Assembly: GCA_947624155.1 (NCBI GenBank)
Contig: CANQJB010000001.1
Coordinates: 45,430-109,429 of the forward strand
From: an uncultured Clostridia bacterium
Lineage (GTDB): Bacteria; Bacillota; Clostridia; Oscillospirales; Ruminococcaceae
DNA length: 64,000 nt
Direction: 5' to 3'
The position numbers and the translations under genes are program-made. The notes below the pieces were generated by a model, which did not search any database, was not told where the DNA came from, and worked only from the letters and a program-made list of their open reading frames with translations. Shown one piece after another: positions 37,705-47,956 of this stretch. Position 1 is the stretch's first letter, and every line of letters starts with the position of its first letter.

Positions 37705-38931
37705 ATGAATAAAAATTGCATAAAAAAAGTAGTTCTTGCATATTCCGGCGGTCTTGACACCTCAATCATCATTCCGTGGCTCAAAGAAAACTACAACAAC
37801 TGTGAAGTTATCGCCGTTTCCGGAAATGTCGGCCAGGCAGACGAGCTCGAGGGCCTCGAGGAAAAGGCGCTTAAAACCGGAGCTTCAAAGCTCTATGTCC
37901 TAGATCTGACCGACGAATATGTCGACGAATACATAATCCCGACAATGAAGGCCGGAGCCGTCTACGAAGACTATCTTCTCGGCACCTCACACGCCCGTCC
38001 CTGCATCGCAAAGGGGCTTGTCGAGATTGCTCTGAAAGAGGGCGCCGACGCGATCGTCCACGGCTGCACCGGCAAGGGCAACGATCAGGTTCGCTTCGAG
38101 CTCGCGATTAAGCACTTCGCCCCGAATATGCCGATAATCGCCCCATGGCGCGAGTGGGATATAAAATCCCGCGACGAGGAGATCGACTATGCCGAGGCTC
38201 ATAACGTCCCGCTGAAGATAAACCGCGAGACCAACTATTCAAAGGACAAGAACCTCTGGCATCTCAGCCACGAGGGTCTCGACCTCGAGGACACCGGCAA
38301 CGAGCCGCAGTATGAAAAGCCCGGCTTCCTTGAAATGGGCGTCAGTCCCGTTCAGGCCCCCGACAAGCCGGAATATATCGAGCTCGAATTTGAAAAGGGC
38401 GTTCCGGTTGCGCTCAACGGCGAAAAGATGAGCGCAAAGAACATCATTTTAGAGCTCAACAAAATCGGCGGCAGAAACGGAATCGGAATAATCGACATAG
38501 TCGAAAACCGCCTTGTCGGAATGAAGTGCCGCGGCGTATATGAGACCCCCGGCGGAACCGTGCTTTATAAGGCCCACAGCGTTCTCGAATCTATCTGCCT
38601 CGACAAAATGACTCTTCACGAAAAACAGCGCCTTTCGATCACCTTCGCCGAGCTTGTCTACAACGGCCAGTGGTTCACCCCTCTGCGTGAGGCCCTTTCG
38701 GCGTTTGTAGATAAAACCCAGGAGCGCGTCACCGGCAAGGTGCGCCTGAAGCTCTATAAGGGCAATATTATCAACGCGGGCGTCTGGAGCGATTACAGCC
38801 TTTACAGCGAGGAGATCGCGACATTCGGCGAATCGGATTACGACCAGAAGGACAGCGCCGGCTTTATCAACCTCTACGGTCTGCCGATCAAGGTTCAGGC
38901 AACGGTTGACAAAAAGAACGGCGACAAATAA
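37705..38931 (+). CDS. argG: Argininosuccinate synthase ArgG
   Basis: Joins citrulline and aspartate with ATP. 408 residues from the ATG at 37705, which follows AGGAGG. Signatures are [18 protein letters not shown] at the start (P-loop), [14 protein letters not shown] near 118 and [10 protein letters not shown] near 190. It is the first gene of argG-argH-argF, with an in-frame upstream start at 37684 rejected for lack of an RBS. Confidence 0.97.
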   Translation: MNKNCIKKVVLAYSGGLDTSIIIPWLKENYNNCEVIAVSGNVGQADELEGLEEKALKTGASKLYVLDLTDEYVDEYIIPTMKAGAVYEDYLLGTSHARPCIAKGLVEIALKEGADAIVHGCTGKGNDQVRFELAIKHFAPNMPIIAPWREWDIKSRDEEIDYAEAHNVPLKINRETNYSKDKNLWHLSHEGLDLEDTGNEPQYEKPGFLEMGVSPVQAPDKPEYIELEFEKGVPVALNGEKMSAKNIILELNKIGGRNGIGIIDIVENRLVGMKCRGVYETPGGTVLYKAHSVLESICLDKMTLHEKQRLSITFAELVYNGQWFTPLREALSAFVDKTQERVTGKVRLKLYKGNIINAGVWSDYSLYSEEIATFGESDYDQKDSAGFINLYGLPIKVQATVDKKNGDK

Positions 38932-38942
38932 CGGAGGCTGTT

Positions 38943-40337
38943 ATGGCTAAGATGTGGCAGGGCGTCACCGACGGAGTTACCTCGAAGATCGCCGACGACT
39001 TCAATTCCTCGATATCCTTTGATTCGAGAATGTTCCGCGAGGACATCGCCGGTTCGGTCGCTCACGCAAAAATGCTCGCAAAGCAGGGTATAATCTCCGA
39101 TTCCGAGAAGGATTCGATCGTCACCGGCCTTGTCGGAATACTCGAAGACCTCGAATCCGGCGCGCTCAGAATCGACCTCTCCTGCGAGGATATCCACATG
39201 TTCGTCGAGCAGGTACTGACCGAGCGGATCGGCGACCCCGGCAGGCGGCTTCATACCGCAAGATCGCGTAACGACCAGGTAGCTCTCGATCTAAGGCTCT
39301 ATCTTCGCCGCGAAACCGGCGAAATAATCGTGTTAATAAAAAGCGCGGTCGAAGCGGTTGCGAAAAAGGCTGAGGAATATAAAACCGCGGTAATGCCGGG
39401 CTACACTCACCTCCAGAGAGCTCAGCCGATCCTCTTTTCCCACCAGCTTCTTGCCTACTGCATGATGCTCCTGCGCGACATCGACCGCCTTGAAGACTGC
39501 CGTGAGAGAATGAACCGCAGCCCGATCGGCTCCTGCGCGCTCGCCGGAACCACCTATAACACCGACCGACGCTTTGAAGCCGAGCTTCTCGGCTTTTCGG
39601 GGATATGTCACAACTCGATCGACGGCGTTTCCGACCGCGATTTCGCCGCTGAGCTGATCAGCAGCCTCTCGATAATGATGATGCACCTCTCCCGTTTCTG
39701 CGAGGAGCTGATACTCTGGTCTAGCTGGGAATTTAAGTTTATTACCCTCAGCGACGGTTATACGACCGGCTCCTCGATAATGCCTCAGAAAAAGAACCCC
39801 GACATGGCCGAGCTTATCCGCGGAAAAACCGGCAGGGTCTACGGCGATTTAATGTCGCTTCTGACCGCTCTGAAGGGTCTCCCGCTTGCCTATAATAAGG
39901 ATATGCAGGAGGACAAGGAGCCCGTCTTCGACGCAGTCGACACCGCGAAAGCCTGCCTCGGCGTGTTTATCCCGATGATAAGCGAAATGCGTGCGAATCC
40001 CGAGAATATGCTGAAAGCCGCTCAGACCGGCTTTATCAACGCGACCGATCTCGCCGACTATCTCGTCAGAAAGGGTATGCCCTTCCGCTCGGCATATAAG
40101 ATCGCCGGTCAGGCGGTCGCAAAGTGCGGCGAAAAGGGGCTTGTTCTTGAAACTCTGCCGCTTGAGGACTATAAAACCCTGAGCGAGCTGTTCGACGAAG
40201 ATCTATATAAAGACATCGACCTGATGAACTGCGTCGAAAAGAGGATTTCCGAGGGCGGAACCTCGCCGGAATCGGTCGGCGCACAGCTCAATTACATTAA
40301 ATCACTTTTAAATAAACCGACAGGAGGAAGCCGATGA
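38943..40337 (+). CDS. argH: Argininosuccinate lyase ArgH
   Basis: Splits argininosuccinate into arginine and fumarate. 464 residues. [20 protein letters not shown], the [16 protein letters not shown] segment and the signature [12 protein letters not shown] (near residue 280, with the catalytic Ser loop) are intact. It starts 11 bp after argG and overlaps argF by 4 bp. Confidence 0.97.
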   Translation: MAKMWQGVTDGVTSKIADDFNSSISFDSRMFREDIAGSVAHAKMLAKQGIISDSEKDSIVTGLVGILEDLESGALRIDLSCEDIHMFVEQVLTERIGDPGRRLHTARSRNDQVALDLRLYLRRETGEIIVLIKSAVEAVAKKAEEYKTAVMPGYTHLQRAQPILFSHQLLAYCMMLLRDIDRLEDCRERMNRSPIGSCALAGTTYNTDRRFEAELLGFSGICHNSIDGVSDRDFAAELISSLSIMMMHLSRFCEELILWSSWEFKFITLSDGYTTGSSIMPQKKNPDMAELIRGKTGRVYGDLMSLLTALKGLPLAYNKDMQEDKEPVFDAVDTAKACLGVFIPMISEMRANPENMLKAAQTGFINATDLADYLVRKGMPFRSAYKIAGQAVAKCGEKGLVLETLPLEDYKTLSELFDEDLYKDIDLMNCVEKRISEGGTSPESVGAQLNYIKSLLNKPTGGSR

Positions 40338-41323
40338 TATCACTCAAGGGCAGGAGCTTTTTAAGGCTTCTGGATTTCACACCGAAAGAAATAGAGGGAC
40401 TCTTAGACGCCGCCGCAGAGCTTAAATCTCTCAAAAAGGCCGGTATTCCGCACAAATATCTCGAAGGAAAGAACGTCGCGCTGATCTTTGAAAAATCCTC
40501 GACCCGCACCCGCTGCTCCTTCGAGGTCGCCGCCGCCGACCTCGGTATGCACGCCGTTTATCTCGACCCAAAGAGCTCACAGATCGGAAAAAAGGAGTCG
40601 ATTCCCGACACCGCGAGGGTTCTCGGCAGAATGTTTGACGGAATCGAATACCGCGGCTATGACCAGGAGCGCGCCGAGAGCCTTGCCTATTATTCAAAGG
40701 TTCCGGTTTGGAACGGCCTTACCAACGAATTTCACCCGACTCAGATTCTCGCCGATTTTCTCACCATTCGCGAGCATCTCGGCCGCCTGAAGGGAGTAAA
40801 GCTCGTCTATGCCGGCGACGCAAGATATAACATGGGCAACTCGCTGATGGTCGGCTGCGCGAAAATGGGAATGCACTTTGCCGCCTGCTCGCCGAAGGAA
40901 TATTTCCCCGACGGAGAGCTTGTCGCAGAATGCCAGAAGATCGCCGCCGAAACCGGCGCTACTCTCGAATTTATTGAAGATCAGAAGACCGCCGTCTCCG
41001 GCGCCGATGTAATTTATACCGACGTCTGGGTCTCGATGGGCGAGCCCGACGAGGTTTGGGCCGAGAGGATCAAAGACCTGATGCCCTATCAGGTCAACTC
41101 CGAGCTTATGAAAATGGCGGGGCCTCAGTGTCTGTTTATGCACTGTCTGCCCGCGTTCCATGACCTCAAAACCGAGATTGGCCGCGAGATGTATGAAAAA
41201 TTCGGCTATGACTGCCTTGAAGTCACCGACGAGGTGTTTGAATCAGAGGCTTCGGTCGTGTTTGACGAGGCCGAGAACAGACTTCACACCATTAAAGCAG
41301 TAATGGCGACGACTTTGATTTAG
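40334..41323 (+). CDS. argF: Ornithine carbamoyltransferase ArgF
   Basis: Forms citrulline from ornithine and carbamoyl phosphate. 329 residues. The carbamoyl-phosphate site [14 protein letters not shown] is near residue 50. The ornithine-type signature is MHCLPAFHD near 270, which separates it from PyrB. It is probably biosynthetic because argG and argH precede it and carAB follows, with no arginine deiminase in view. Confidence 0.95.
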   Translation: MISLKGRSFLRLLDFTPKEIEGLLDAAAELKSLKKAGIPHKYLEGKNVALIFEKSSTRTRCSFEVAAADLGMHAVYLDPKSSQIGKKESIPDTARVLGRMFDGIEYRGYDQERAESLAYYSKVPVWNGLTNEFHPTQILADFLTIREHLGRLKGVKLVYAGDARYNMGNSLMVGCAKMGMHFAACSPKEYFPDGELVAECQKIAAETGATLEFIEDQKTAVSGADVIYTDVWVSMGEPDEVWAERIKDLMPYQVNSELMKMAGPQCLFMHCLPAFHDLKTEIGREMYEKFGYDCLEVTDEVFESEASVVFDEAENRLHTIKAVMATTLI

Positions 41324-41329
41324 TATATG

Positions 41330-41357
41330 ACATCACCCGCAAAGGGTGATGTTTTTT
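41330..41357 (+). terminator. Terminator after argF
   Basis: A 9-bp stem ACATCACCC/GGGTGATGT followed by six T. It separates argGHF from carAB. Confidence 0.88.
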
Positions 41358-41396
41358 GTGCATAACATAAAATTTTAAAAATAATGTGATTTAATG

Positions 41397-41425
41397 TTGA
41401 ACTTGGCCTGAGTTTATGATATACT
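41397..41425 (+). promoter_or_regulatory. Promoter of carA
   Basis: TTGAAC, 17-bp spacer, TATACT. A small GGCGGA/TCCGCC hairpin (41439-41455) lies in the leader, with no T-run, so no attenuator is claimed. Confidence 0.7.
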
Positions 41426-41479
41426 TATCAGTTGACAAGGCGGAGGATATCCGCCGAAAGGAAAGGACGGAAATAAATT

Positions 41480-42568
41480 ATGAACGAGATTCAGTTTTCC
41501 AAAAAAGCCTGTTTAGTGCTCTCAAACGGCGCGGTCTTTGAGGGCCGAAGAATCGGAGCCGAGGGTTCTTCGATCGGCGAGCTTGTCTTTACCACCGGAA
41601 TGACCGGCTACCTCGAAACCCTGACCGACCCGAGCTATTGCGGCCAGATCGTTATGCAGACCTTCCCGCTGATCGGCAACTACGGCGTCATCACCCCTGA
41701 TTTTGAGGGCGAGACCGCCGTCAAGGGCTATGTTGTCCGTGAGCTCTGCGATTATCCCTCTAACTTCCGCTCCGAATATGAGCTCGACAGATTTCTCAAA
41801 GAAAAGAATATACCCGGCCTTGCCGGAGTCGATACCCGCGAGATAACGAGAATTATCCGCGAGGAAGGCGTAATGAACGCGATTATCTGCGACGCCCCGC
41901 CCGAAGATCTCTCCGCCGTTAAGGAATACATCGTCAGAGGCGCGGTCGCGGCGGTAAGCTGCAAGGCTCCCGAGGTTTACCCCGCCGTCGGGGAGAAAAA
42001 ATACCGCGTCGCACTGATGGATTACGGCGCAAAGCGGAATATCGTCAGAAGCCTTCAGAATCGCGGCTGCGAGGTTACCTGCTTCCCGCAGGACACCAGG
42101 GCCGAAGACGTTTTAGCAGCCAACCCCGACGGAATAATGCTCTCCAACGGCCCGGGCGACCCTGAGGAAAATGCCGGCCCGATCGCTGAGCTGAAAAAGA
42201 TGATCGGCCGCGTTCCGATCTTCGGAATCTGCCTCGGCCACCAGCTCACCGCGCTAGCGATGGGCGGCAGAACGACAAAGCTAAAATACGGCCACCGCGG
42301 CGCCAACCAGCCGGTCAAAGACCTGATTGGCGGCAGAACCTACATCACCAGCCAGAACCACGGCTATGCCGTTATTTCCGAGAGCCTTGCAGGAATCGGC
42401 AAAGAGACCTTTATCAACGCGAACGACCAAAGCTGCGAGGGAATGGAATATCCCGGCAAGAACTGCTTCACCGTTCAGTTCCACCCCGAGGCCTGCGGAG
42501 GCCCGCGCGACACCGTGTTCTTGTTTGACAGATTCATTGAAATGATGGGAGGCGAGCGCAATGCCTAA
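41480..42568 (+). CDS. carA: Carbamoyl phosphate synthase small subunit CarA
   Basis: Glutamine-hydrolysing subunit supplying ammonia to CarB. 362 residues. The N-terminal CPSase domain includes VFTTGMTGYLETLTDPSY, and the class I amidotransferase has GICLGHQLTALAMGG with the nucleophilic Cys near 258. FHPEACGGPRDT carries the His-Glu pair. It overlaps carB by 8 bp. Confidence 0.96.
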   Translation: MNEIQFSKKACLVLSNGAVFEGRRIGAEGSSIGELVFTTGMTGYLETLTDPSYCGQIVMQTFPLIGNYGVITPDFEGETAVKGYVVRELCDYPSNFRSEYELDRFLKEKNIPGLAGVDTREITRIIREEGVMNAIICDAPPEDLSAVKEYIVRGAVAAVSCKAPEVYPAVGEKKYRVALMDYGAKRNIVRSLQNRGCEVTCFPQDTRAEDVLAANPDGIMLSNGPGDPEENAGPIAELKKMIGRVPIFGICLGHQLTALAMGGRTTKLKYGHRGANQPVKDLIGGRTYITSQNHGYAVISESLAGIGKETFINANDQSCEGMEYPGKNCFTVQFHPEACGGPRDTVFLFDRFIEMMGGERNA

Positions 42569-45500
42569 GGATCTCAGCATAAGAAAGGTTTTGGTAATAG
42601 GCTCCGGCCCGATAATTATCGGACAGGCCGCCGAGTTTGACTATGCCGGCGCTCAGGCCTGCCGAGTTCTCCGCGCAGAGGGGATAAACGTCGTTTTGGT
42701 AAACTCTAATCCTGCGACGATAATGACCGACAAAAACCTCGCCGACGAGATATATCTGGAGCCGCTTAACGCCGAAACCGTCGCGAGAATAATCGAAAAG
42801 GAAAGGCCTGACGGCCTTCTCGCCGGCCTCGGCGGCCAGACCGGTCTGACTATCGCAATGCAGCTTTCCAGAATGGGAGTGCTTGAAAAATACAACGTTC
42901 GGCTTCTCGGCTCCGACATCGACGCGATCGACAAGGCGGAGGACAGAGAGCTCTTCCGCGACACAATGCGCGAAATAGGCCAGCCGGTCGTCCCGTCTGA
43001 CATCACCCAGACAGTCGACGGCGCGCTCATGATCGCCGAAAAGATCGGCTATCCTGTTATAGTCCGCCCCGCGTTTACTCTCGGAGGCTCCGGCGGAGGA
43101 ATCGCCGCCGACGCCGAAGAATTAAAAATAATCGCGAAGACCGGCCTCGACGCCTCGCCGATAACCCAGGTCCTGATTGAAAAGTGTATCTCAGGCTGGA
43201 AGGAAATCGAGTTCGAGACAATGCGCGACAGCCTCGGAAACGTCATCGCCGTCTGCTCGATGGAAAACTTCGACCCTGTCGGCGTCCACACCGGCGACTC
43301 GATAGTCGTCGCCCCCGCTCTGACCCTCGCCGACAAAGAATACCAGATGCTCCGTTCGGCTTCGCTCGACATAATTTCCTCGATCGGAATCGTCGGCGGC
43401 TGCAACTGCCAGTTTGCTCTGAATCCCGAGAGCTTTGAATATGCCGTGATCGAGGTCAACCCGCGTGTGTCCCGCTCCTCGGCGCTCGCCTCGAAAGCGA
43501 CCGGCTATCCGATCGCGAAGATAACGACAAAAATCGCTCTCGGATATACCCTCGATGAAATCAAGAACGAAATAACCGGAAAGACCTGCGCCTGCTTTGA
43601 GCCGACGCTCGACTATGTCGTCGTCAAATTCCCGAAATGGCCCTTCGACAAGTTCAGCGGCTCCAACCGCTCTTTAGGCACCCAGATGAAGGCGACCGGC
43701 GAGGTTATGTCTATTGCTCCGAGCTTTGAAATGGCGCTTCTGAAGGCTGTCCGCGGCGCGGAGATCTCGCTCGACACCCTAAACGCCGCCCCTCTTTCAG
43801 ATAAGCCGGTTACCGAGCGGCTCCACGAGCAGAACGACCGCAGAATCTTCACCGTCTTTGAAGCTCTCAAAAGCGGCGTTTCGATCGAAGAGATTCACGA
43901 AATTACCCTCATCGACGAGTGGTTCCTCGCAAAGCTTAAAAAGCTTGCAGATTTTGAAAAGAAGATCGCGAACGGCCTCGGCGAGGGCGACTATATGACT
44001 GCGAAGCGTCTCGGATATACCGACGACGCAATCAAGCGCCTGAGCGGCGAAAAGGAGCTCCCCGGAATTGATTTCAGCTATAAAATGGTCGACACCTGCG
44101 GAGCCGAGTTCGACGCCGTAACGCCTTATTTCTATTCCTGCTGCGAAGCCGCCTGCGAGGCGAGGACCTTTGCCCGTTCCGGAAAGCCGGTAGTAATGGT
44201 TCTCGGCTCCGGCCCGATCAGAATCGGCCAGGGAATCGAGTTTGATTACAGCTCGGTCCACTGCGTCTGGACCCTCAGAGAGCTCGGCTATGACGTCGTT
44301 ATCGTCAACAACAACCCCGAGACCGTTTCGACCGACTATGACACCGCTGACAGGCTCTATTTCGAGCCGCTTTCTCCCGAAGATGTAATGAACATCATCA
44401 AGGTCGAGAAGCCGGTCGGAGTTGTCGTTGCGTTCGGCGGTCAGACCGCTATAAAGCTGACAAAATTCCTCGACAGCCACGGAATCCGGATCCTCGGCAC
44501 CTCCGCCGAGAGCATCGACATCGCCGAGGACAGAGCCCGCTTCGACGAGCTTCTCGAGTCCCTCGGAATACGCCGCCCGAAGGGAATGGGCGTTCTGACC
44601 GAGGAAGAAGCCCTCAGCGCAGCCGAAACGCTCGGCTATCCCGTTCTTTTAAGACCTTCCTACGTTATCGGCGGCCAGAATATGACCATTTCGCGCACTC
44701 CCGCCCACACCTCAAAATATATGCAGGCGATTCTGGCTCAGGGGATTGAGAACCCCGTTCTTGTCGATAAATATATGCCCGGCGTCGAGCTCGAGGTAGA
44801 TGTAATTTCCGACGGCGAAGATGTCCTGATCCCCGGAATAATGGAGCATATCGAGCGAGCGGGAATCCATTCCGGCGACTCGATCGCGGTCTATCCGCCC
44901 TATAACCTCAGCGACCGCTTCCTGAGAATTATCTGCGACTGCTCCGAAAAGCTCGCGCTCGGCCTTAAAACTAAGGGCCTCGTAAATATCCAGTATCTCA
45001 TCTATGACGGAGAGCTCTATGTTATCGAGGTCAACCCGCGCGCTTCGAGAACCGTTCCCTATATCAGCAAGGTCACAAATGTCCCGATGGTCGACATCGC
45101 TTCAAAAGTTATGCTCGGCGCAAAGCTCAAAGATCTCGGCTTCGGCACCGGCCTTCATAAGACCCCGCCTTATTATGCCGTCAAAGTCCCGGTCTTCTCG
45201 TTTGAAAAGCTTTCGGACGCCAATTCGATCTTAGGCCCCGAGATGAAATCTACCGGCGAAGTCCTCGGAATCGGCAAGACGATGGCCGAGGCGCTGTTCA
45301 AGGGTCTGACCGCCGCCGGTTTCGACGTCGAACACGCCAAAAAGCGTGAGAAGGGCGTTCTGATAAGCGTTGAGGAGAGCGATTATAACGACACGATTTC
45401 GCTCGCGAAGCGCTTCTATGACCTCGGCATTAAAATTTATGCCACCGAAGGCACCGCGCAGGACATCTCTCAGCTCGGTATACCCGTTTACTCCGTCGCC

Positions 45501-46589
45501 GACGCCGGAGACAGCGGCGAACTGGGCGAGCTGATCGAGAGCGGAAACATCGGCTATATAATCTATACCGGCGCCGTCCGAGACCGCTCGATAGGGGACT
45601 ATACCGCAGTCCACCGCCGCGCGATGCAGCTCGGCATACCCTGCCTGACCTCTCTTGACACCGCCAACGCCCTTGCAGACATCATCGCCTCCCGCTTCAA
45701 CTGCCAGAACACCGAGCTTGTCAACATCAACAGAATGAGAAACCGCCGCCGCAGAATACGTTTCTTCAAAATGCAGTCAGCCGGCAACGACTATATATTC
45801 CTTCCGAACTTCGACGGTGCGATAAGCTGTCCCGAGAGCCTCTGCGTCAGCCTCTGCCCCGAACACTACGGAATCGGCGGCAGTGGAATAGTCCTGATCG
45901 AGAAATCGACCGTCGCCGACGCCAGAATGCGTCACTTCAACCGCGACGGCTCAGAGGGCAAGATGGCCGGAAACAACATTCGCTGCGTCGCGAAATACCT
46001 CTATGACGAGGGAATTGTCAGCGACGAGGACGTCACCGTTGAGTCGGCGAGCGGCGTTCATAGAATGAAGCTCTATATCCGCGACGGCGCGGTCAGCTCG
46101 GTCACCGTAGACATGGGCAAAGCCGAGCTTTTAGCTAAAAAACTCCCCGCGAAGACCGATTTTGACAGTCTGATCGACTATCCGCTCGAGGTCGGCGGCC
46201 AGACCTACCGTGTGACCTGCGTCGGAATCGGAAACCCTCACTGCGTCGTCTTCCTCAACGATATCGACCGCCTCGATCTCGAGACCCTCGGCCCGAAATT
46301 TGAATATCACAATATGTTCCCCGAGAGGATAAACACCGAGTTTGTCAGAGTCGTGAACCGCACCACTCTCAGAATGAGGGTCTGGGAGCGCGGCAACGGC
46401 GAGACTCTCGCCTGCGGCACCGGCGCCTGCGCAGCAGTTATCGCCGCGGCTGAAAACGGCCTTTGCGACAAGGGCCGCGACATTACCGTTAAGCTCAAGG
46501 GCGGCGACCTCGTCGTCAATTATACCGACGAGCGCGTGACCCTGAACGGCAGCGCGGTCAAGGTCTTCGAGGGCGAGTTTGAGTATTAA
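42561..46589 (+). CDS. carB: Carbamoyl phosphate synthase large subunit fused to diaminopimelate epimerase
   Basis: One uninterrupted 1342-residue frame. Residues 1-~1060 are a full CarB: first ATP-grasp half (VLVIGSGPIIIGQAAEFDYAG), second half (MVLGSGPIRIGQGIEFDYSS), and the MGS-like allosteric domain to about 1055. A basic linker (RMRNRRRRIRF) leads at ~1067 into complete DapF: FKMQSAGNDYIFLP, first catalytic Cys1142 in NNIRC and second Cys1285 in ACGTGACA. DapF interconverts LL- and meso-diaminopimelate for peptidoglycan and lysine. No internal RBS or stop separates the parts. I know of no functional link, so the pairing is striking. Confidence 0.95.
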   Translation: MPKDLSIRKVLVIGSGPIIIGQAAEFDYAGAQACRVLRAEGINVVLVNSNPATIMTDKNLADEIYLEPLNAETVARIIEKERPDGLLAGLGGQTGLTIAMQLSRMGVLEKYNVRLLGSDIDAIDKAEDRELFRDTMREIGQPVVPSDITQTVDGALMIAEKIGYPVIVRPAFTLGGSGGGIAADAEELKIIAKTGLDASPITQVLIEKCISGWKEIEFETMRDSLGNVIAVCSMENFDPVGVHTGDSIVVAPALTLADKEYQMLRSASLDIISSIGIVGGCNCQFALNPESFEYAVIEVNPRVSRSSALASKATGYPIAKITTKIALGYTLDEIKNEITGKTCACFEPTLDYVVVKFPKWPFDKFSGSNRSLGTQMKATGEVMSIAPSFEMALLKAVRGAEISLDTLNAAPLSDKPVTERLHEQNDRRIFTVFEALKSGVSIEEIHEITLIDEWFLAKLKKLADFEKKIANGLGEGDYMTAKRLGYTDDAIKRLSGEKELPGIDFSYKMVDTCGAEFDAVTPYFYSCCEAACEARTFARSGKPVVMVLGSGPIRIGQGIEFDYSSVHCVWTLRELGYDVVIVNNNPETVSTDYDTADRLYFEPLSPEDVMNIIKVEKPVGVVVAFGGQTAIKLTKFLDSHGIRILGTSAESIDIAEDRARFDELLESLGIRRPKGMGVLTEEEALSAAETLGYPVLLRPSYVIGGQNMTISRTPAHTSKYMQAILAQGIENPVLVDKYMPGVELEVDVISDGEDVLIPGIMEHIERAGIHSGDSIAVYPPYNLSDRFLRIICDCSEKLALGLKTKGLVNIQYLIYDGELYVIEVNPRASRTVPYISKVTNVPMVDIASKVMLGAKLKDLGFGTGLHKTPPYYAVKVPVFSFEKLSDANSILGPEMKSTGEVLGIGKTMAEALFKGLTAAGFDVEHAKKREKGVLISVEESDYNDTISLAKRFYDLGIKIYATEGTAQDISQLGIPVYSVADAGDSGELGELIESGNIGYIIYTGAVRDRSIGDYTAVHRRAMQLGIPCLTSLDTANALADIIASRFNCQNTELVNINRMRNRRRRIRFFKMQSAGNDYIFLPNFDGAISCPESLCVSLCPEHYGIGGSGIVLIEKSTVADARMRHFNRDGSEGKMAGNNIRCVAKYLYDEGIVSDEDVTVESASGVHRMKLYIRDGAVSSVTVDMGKAELLAKKLPAKTDFDSLIDYPLEVGGQTYRVTCVGIGNPHCVVFLNDIDRLDLETLGPKFEYHNMFPERINTEFVRVVNRTTLRMRVWERGNGETLACGTGACAAVIAAAENGLCDKGRDITVKLKGGDLVVNYTDERVTLNGSAVKVFEGEFEY

Positions 46590-46604
46590 AGATAGGAGCA
46601 GCCT

Positions 46605-46808
46605 ATGAAGAAACCGCTTATAATTCTCGCGATAGGAGCCGCAATGCTCGTCATCGGAGCGCTTGTGTTTTGGCTCGCGCTTTCCGCGCCGACAGTCACC
46701 GGCCCGGCGGCCATGCGCGTCGTCTGGGATATCTGGATGCTCGCGGGGCTGTTCTTGATCGGCCTTTCAGTCGGCCTAATTATCTCAAAGCTTTTTAAAA
46801 GGAAATAG
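46605..46808 (+). CDS. Small two-helix membrane protein
   Basis: 67 residues with AGGAG upstream. There are two hydrophobic helices (~5-27 and ~43-62) and a basic C-terminus LFKRK. It lies 15 bp after carB-dapF and before a terminator, so it is the last gene of the carAB transcript. It is not recognised as a member of any family, and the function is unknown. Confidence 0.7.
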   Translation: MKKPLIILAIGAAMLVIGALVFWLALSAPTVTGPAAMRVVWDIWMLAGLFLIGLSVGLIISKLFKRK

Positions 46809-46812
46809 CCGA

Positions 46813-46840
46813 AATCCCCCGTGAAAATCGGGGGATTTTC
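46813..46840 (+). terminator. Terminator of the carAB transcript
   Basis: AATCCCCCG/CGGGGGATT 9-bp stem, 7-nt loop, then TTTC. Confidence 0.82.
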
Positions 46841-47002
46841 TTGACGAACTGCTTTTTTCGGATATAATAAAAATTACCACAACACACAATTTAATATTTT
46901 GCCAAAATGCCCGCATTTTTGAAACAAAAATGCGGGCTTAAGTTCTTGTAATTTAATTTTCACTTGAATACCTGAAACGGCGTGGCTTCTGCCATGCCGT
47001 TT
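46841..47002 (+). other. Promoter plus two hairpins without an ORF (possible small RNA)
   Basis: TTGACG (46841), 16-bp spacer, TATAAT (46863) starts right after the terminator. Downstream are a perfect 13-bp hairpin GCCCGCATTTTTG/CAAAAATGCGGGC (46909-46937) and a 12-bp hairpin AAACGGCGTGGC/GCCATGCCGTTT (46975-47002), each followed by T-rich DNA. No RBS-linked ORF is visible between them. It could be a ~100-150 nt non-coding RNA or only stacked terminators. Confidence 0.45.
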
Positions 47003-47064
47003 CCTTTTGTTGCGGCATCTAAAAGAGTTAATAATAACAATTCAGTATAAAATCTGCTCCTCTC

Positions 47065-47093
47065 TTGATTTTCTTGCGATACCGTGTTATAAT
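47065..47093 (+). promoter_or_regulatory. Promoter of the LytTR regulator gene
   Basis: TTGATT, 17-bp spacer, TATAAT, 30 bp before the start codon. Confidence 0.78.
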
Positions 47094-47122
47094 TAACTCA
47101 TCACGCTAAAGGAGCCTCTGCG

Positions 47123-47818
47123 ATGCTTACCTTTACCCTTTGCGACGACAACGCCGCCGAACGCGATTATGTCAAAAGCCTCGTCCTCGACTGGTCAAAT
47201 CAGTCAGGGGCGGGCGTCAGCATACGCGAATATCCCTCGGCCGAGGCGCTTTTGTTTTCATATTCCGACAGACCGCCCGACATTCTGCTCCTCGACATCG
47301 AAATGCCGGGAATGAACGGCGTTGAGCTGGCGAAAAAGCTGCGATCGCGGCGGGAGACGGTTCAGATCGTCTTCATCACCGGCTACCCCGATTTCATCGG
47401 CGAGGGCTATGAGGTCGAGGCGCTGCACTACCTTTTAAAACCGGTCACCCCTGAAAAGCTTTCCGAGGTTTTAAACCGCGCTCTCGGAAAGATCTCCCAG
47501 GCGGAAAAGAAAATCCTTCTGCCGTCGGACGGCGGCGAGACTGCCATTTTTCTCCATGAGATACGCTATATCGAGGCGCAGCGGCAGTATTCGGTGATCT
47601 ACGCGGGCTCGGGAGAATATCGCCTGAAAATTCCTATCTCTGAGCTCGAAACCCGGCTCGATGGCTATTTCCTGCGCGTTCAGCGCTCTTTTATCGTCAA
47701 TCTTCGGGAGGTTTTGCGGATAAACCGCACCGAGGTAGTGCTTAAAAGCGGAGAAGCTGTGCCGATCAGCCGCGGCATGGCAGATGTTGTTAGCAAGCGC
47801 ATAATAGAACTATTTTGA
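47123..47818 (+). CDS. LytTR-family response regulator
   Basis: 231 residues. The receiver domain (1-~120) has acidic DD at 8-9, phospho-acceptor Asp in LLLDIEMPGMNG and the Lys in LLKPVTPEKL. The C-terminal LytTR domain (~135-231) has IRYIEAQRQYSVIY and FLRVQRSFIVNLREV. This is the AgrA/ComE class, which binds paired direct repeats. Its partner is the kinase gene at 47957, and direct repeats lie before the ABC genes at 48935, a likely target. Confidence 0.93.
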   Translation: MLTFTLCDDNAAERDYVKSLVLDWSNQSGAGVSIREYPSAEALLFSYSDRPPDILLLDIEMPGMNGVELAKKLRSRRETVQIVFITGYPDFIGEGYEVEALHYLLKPVTPEKLSEVLNRALGKISQAEKKILLPSDGGETAIFLHEIRYIEAQRQYSVIYAGSGEYRLKIPISELETRLDGYFLRVQRSFIVNLREVLRINRTEVVLKSGEAVPISRGMADVVSKRIIELF

Positions 47819-47822
47819 TAGT

Positions 47823-47943
47823 TGTTAGAGTGTTAGACGATTAGAAGATAGAAAATCAGAGGATAGAAAGTGCAGAAAATCCACGAAAGTTGTAAATAGA
47901 ATTTCTAACCTCTGTCTTCTACCCTCTAACATCTACCGCTCTA
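47823..47943. repeat. Intergenic repeat element, copy 1
   Basis: About 120 bp with imperfect inverted arms rich in TTAGA/GATTAGA on the left and CTAAC/CTCTAAC on the right, around a ~35-bp core (GTGCAGAAAATCCACGAAAG). A related copy in opposite orientation lies at 48642-48766. There is no coding potential. It looks like a small non-autonomous repeat inserted between the regulator and kinase genes. Confidence 0.65.
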
Positions 47944-47956
47944 GAAAGGTGCCGTA

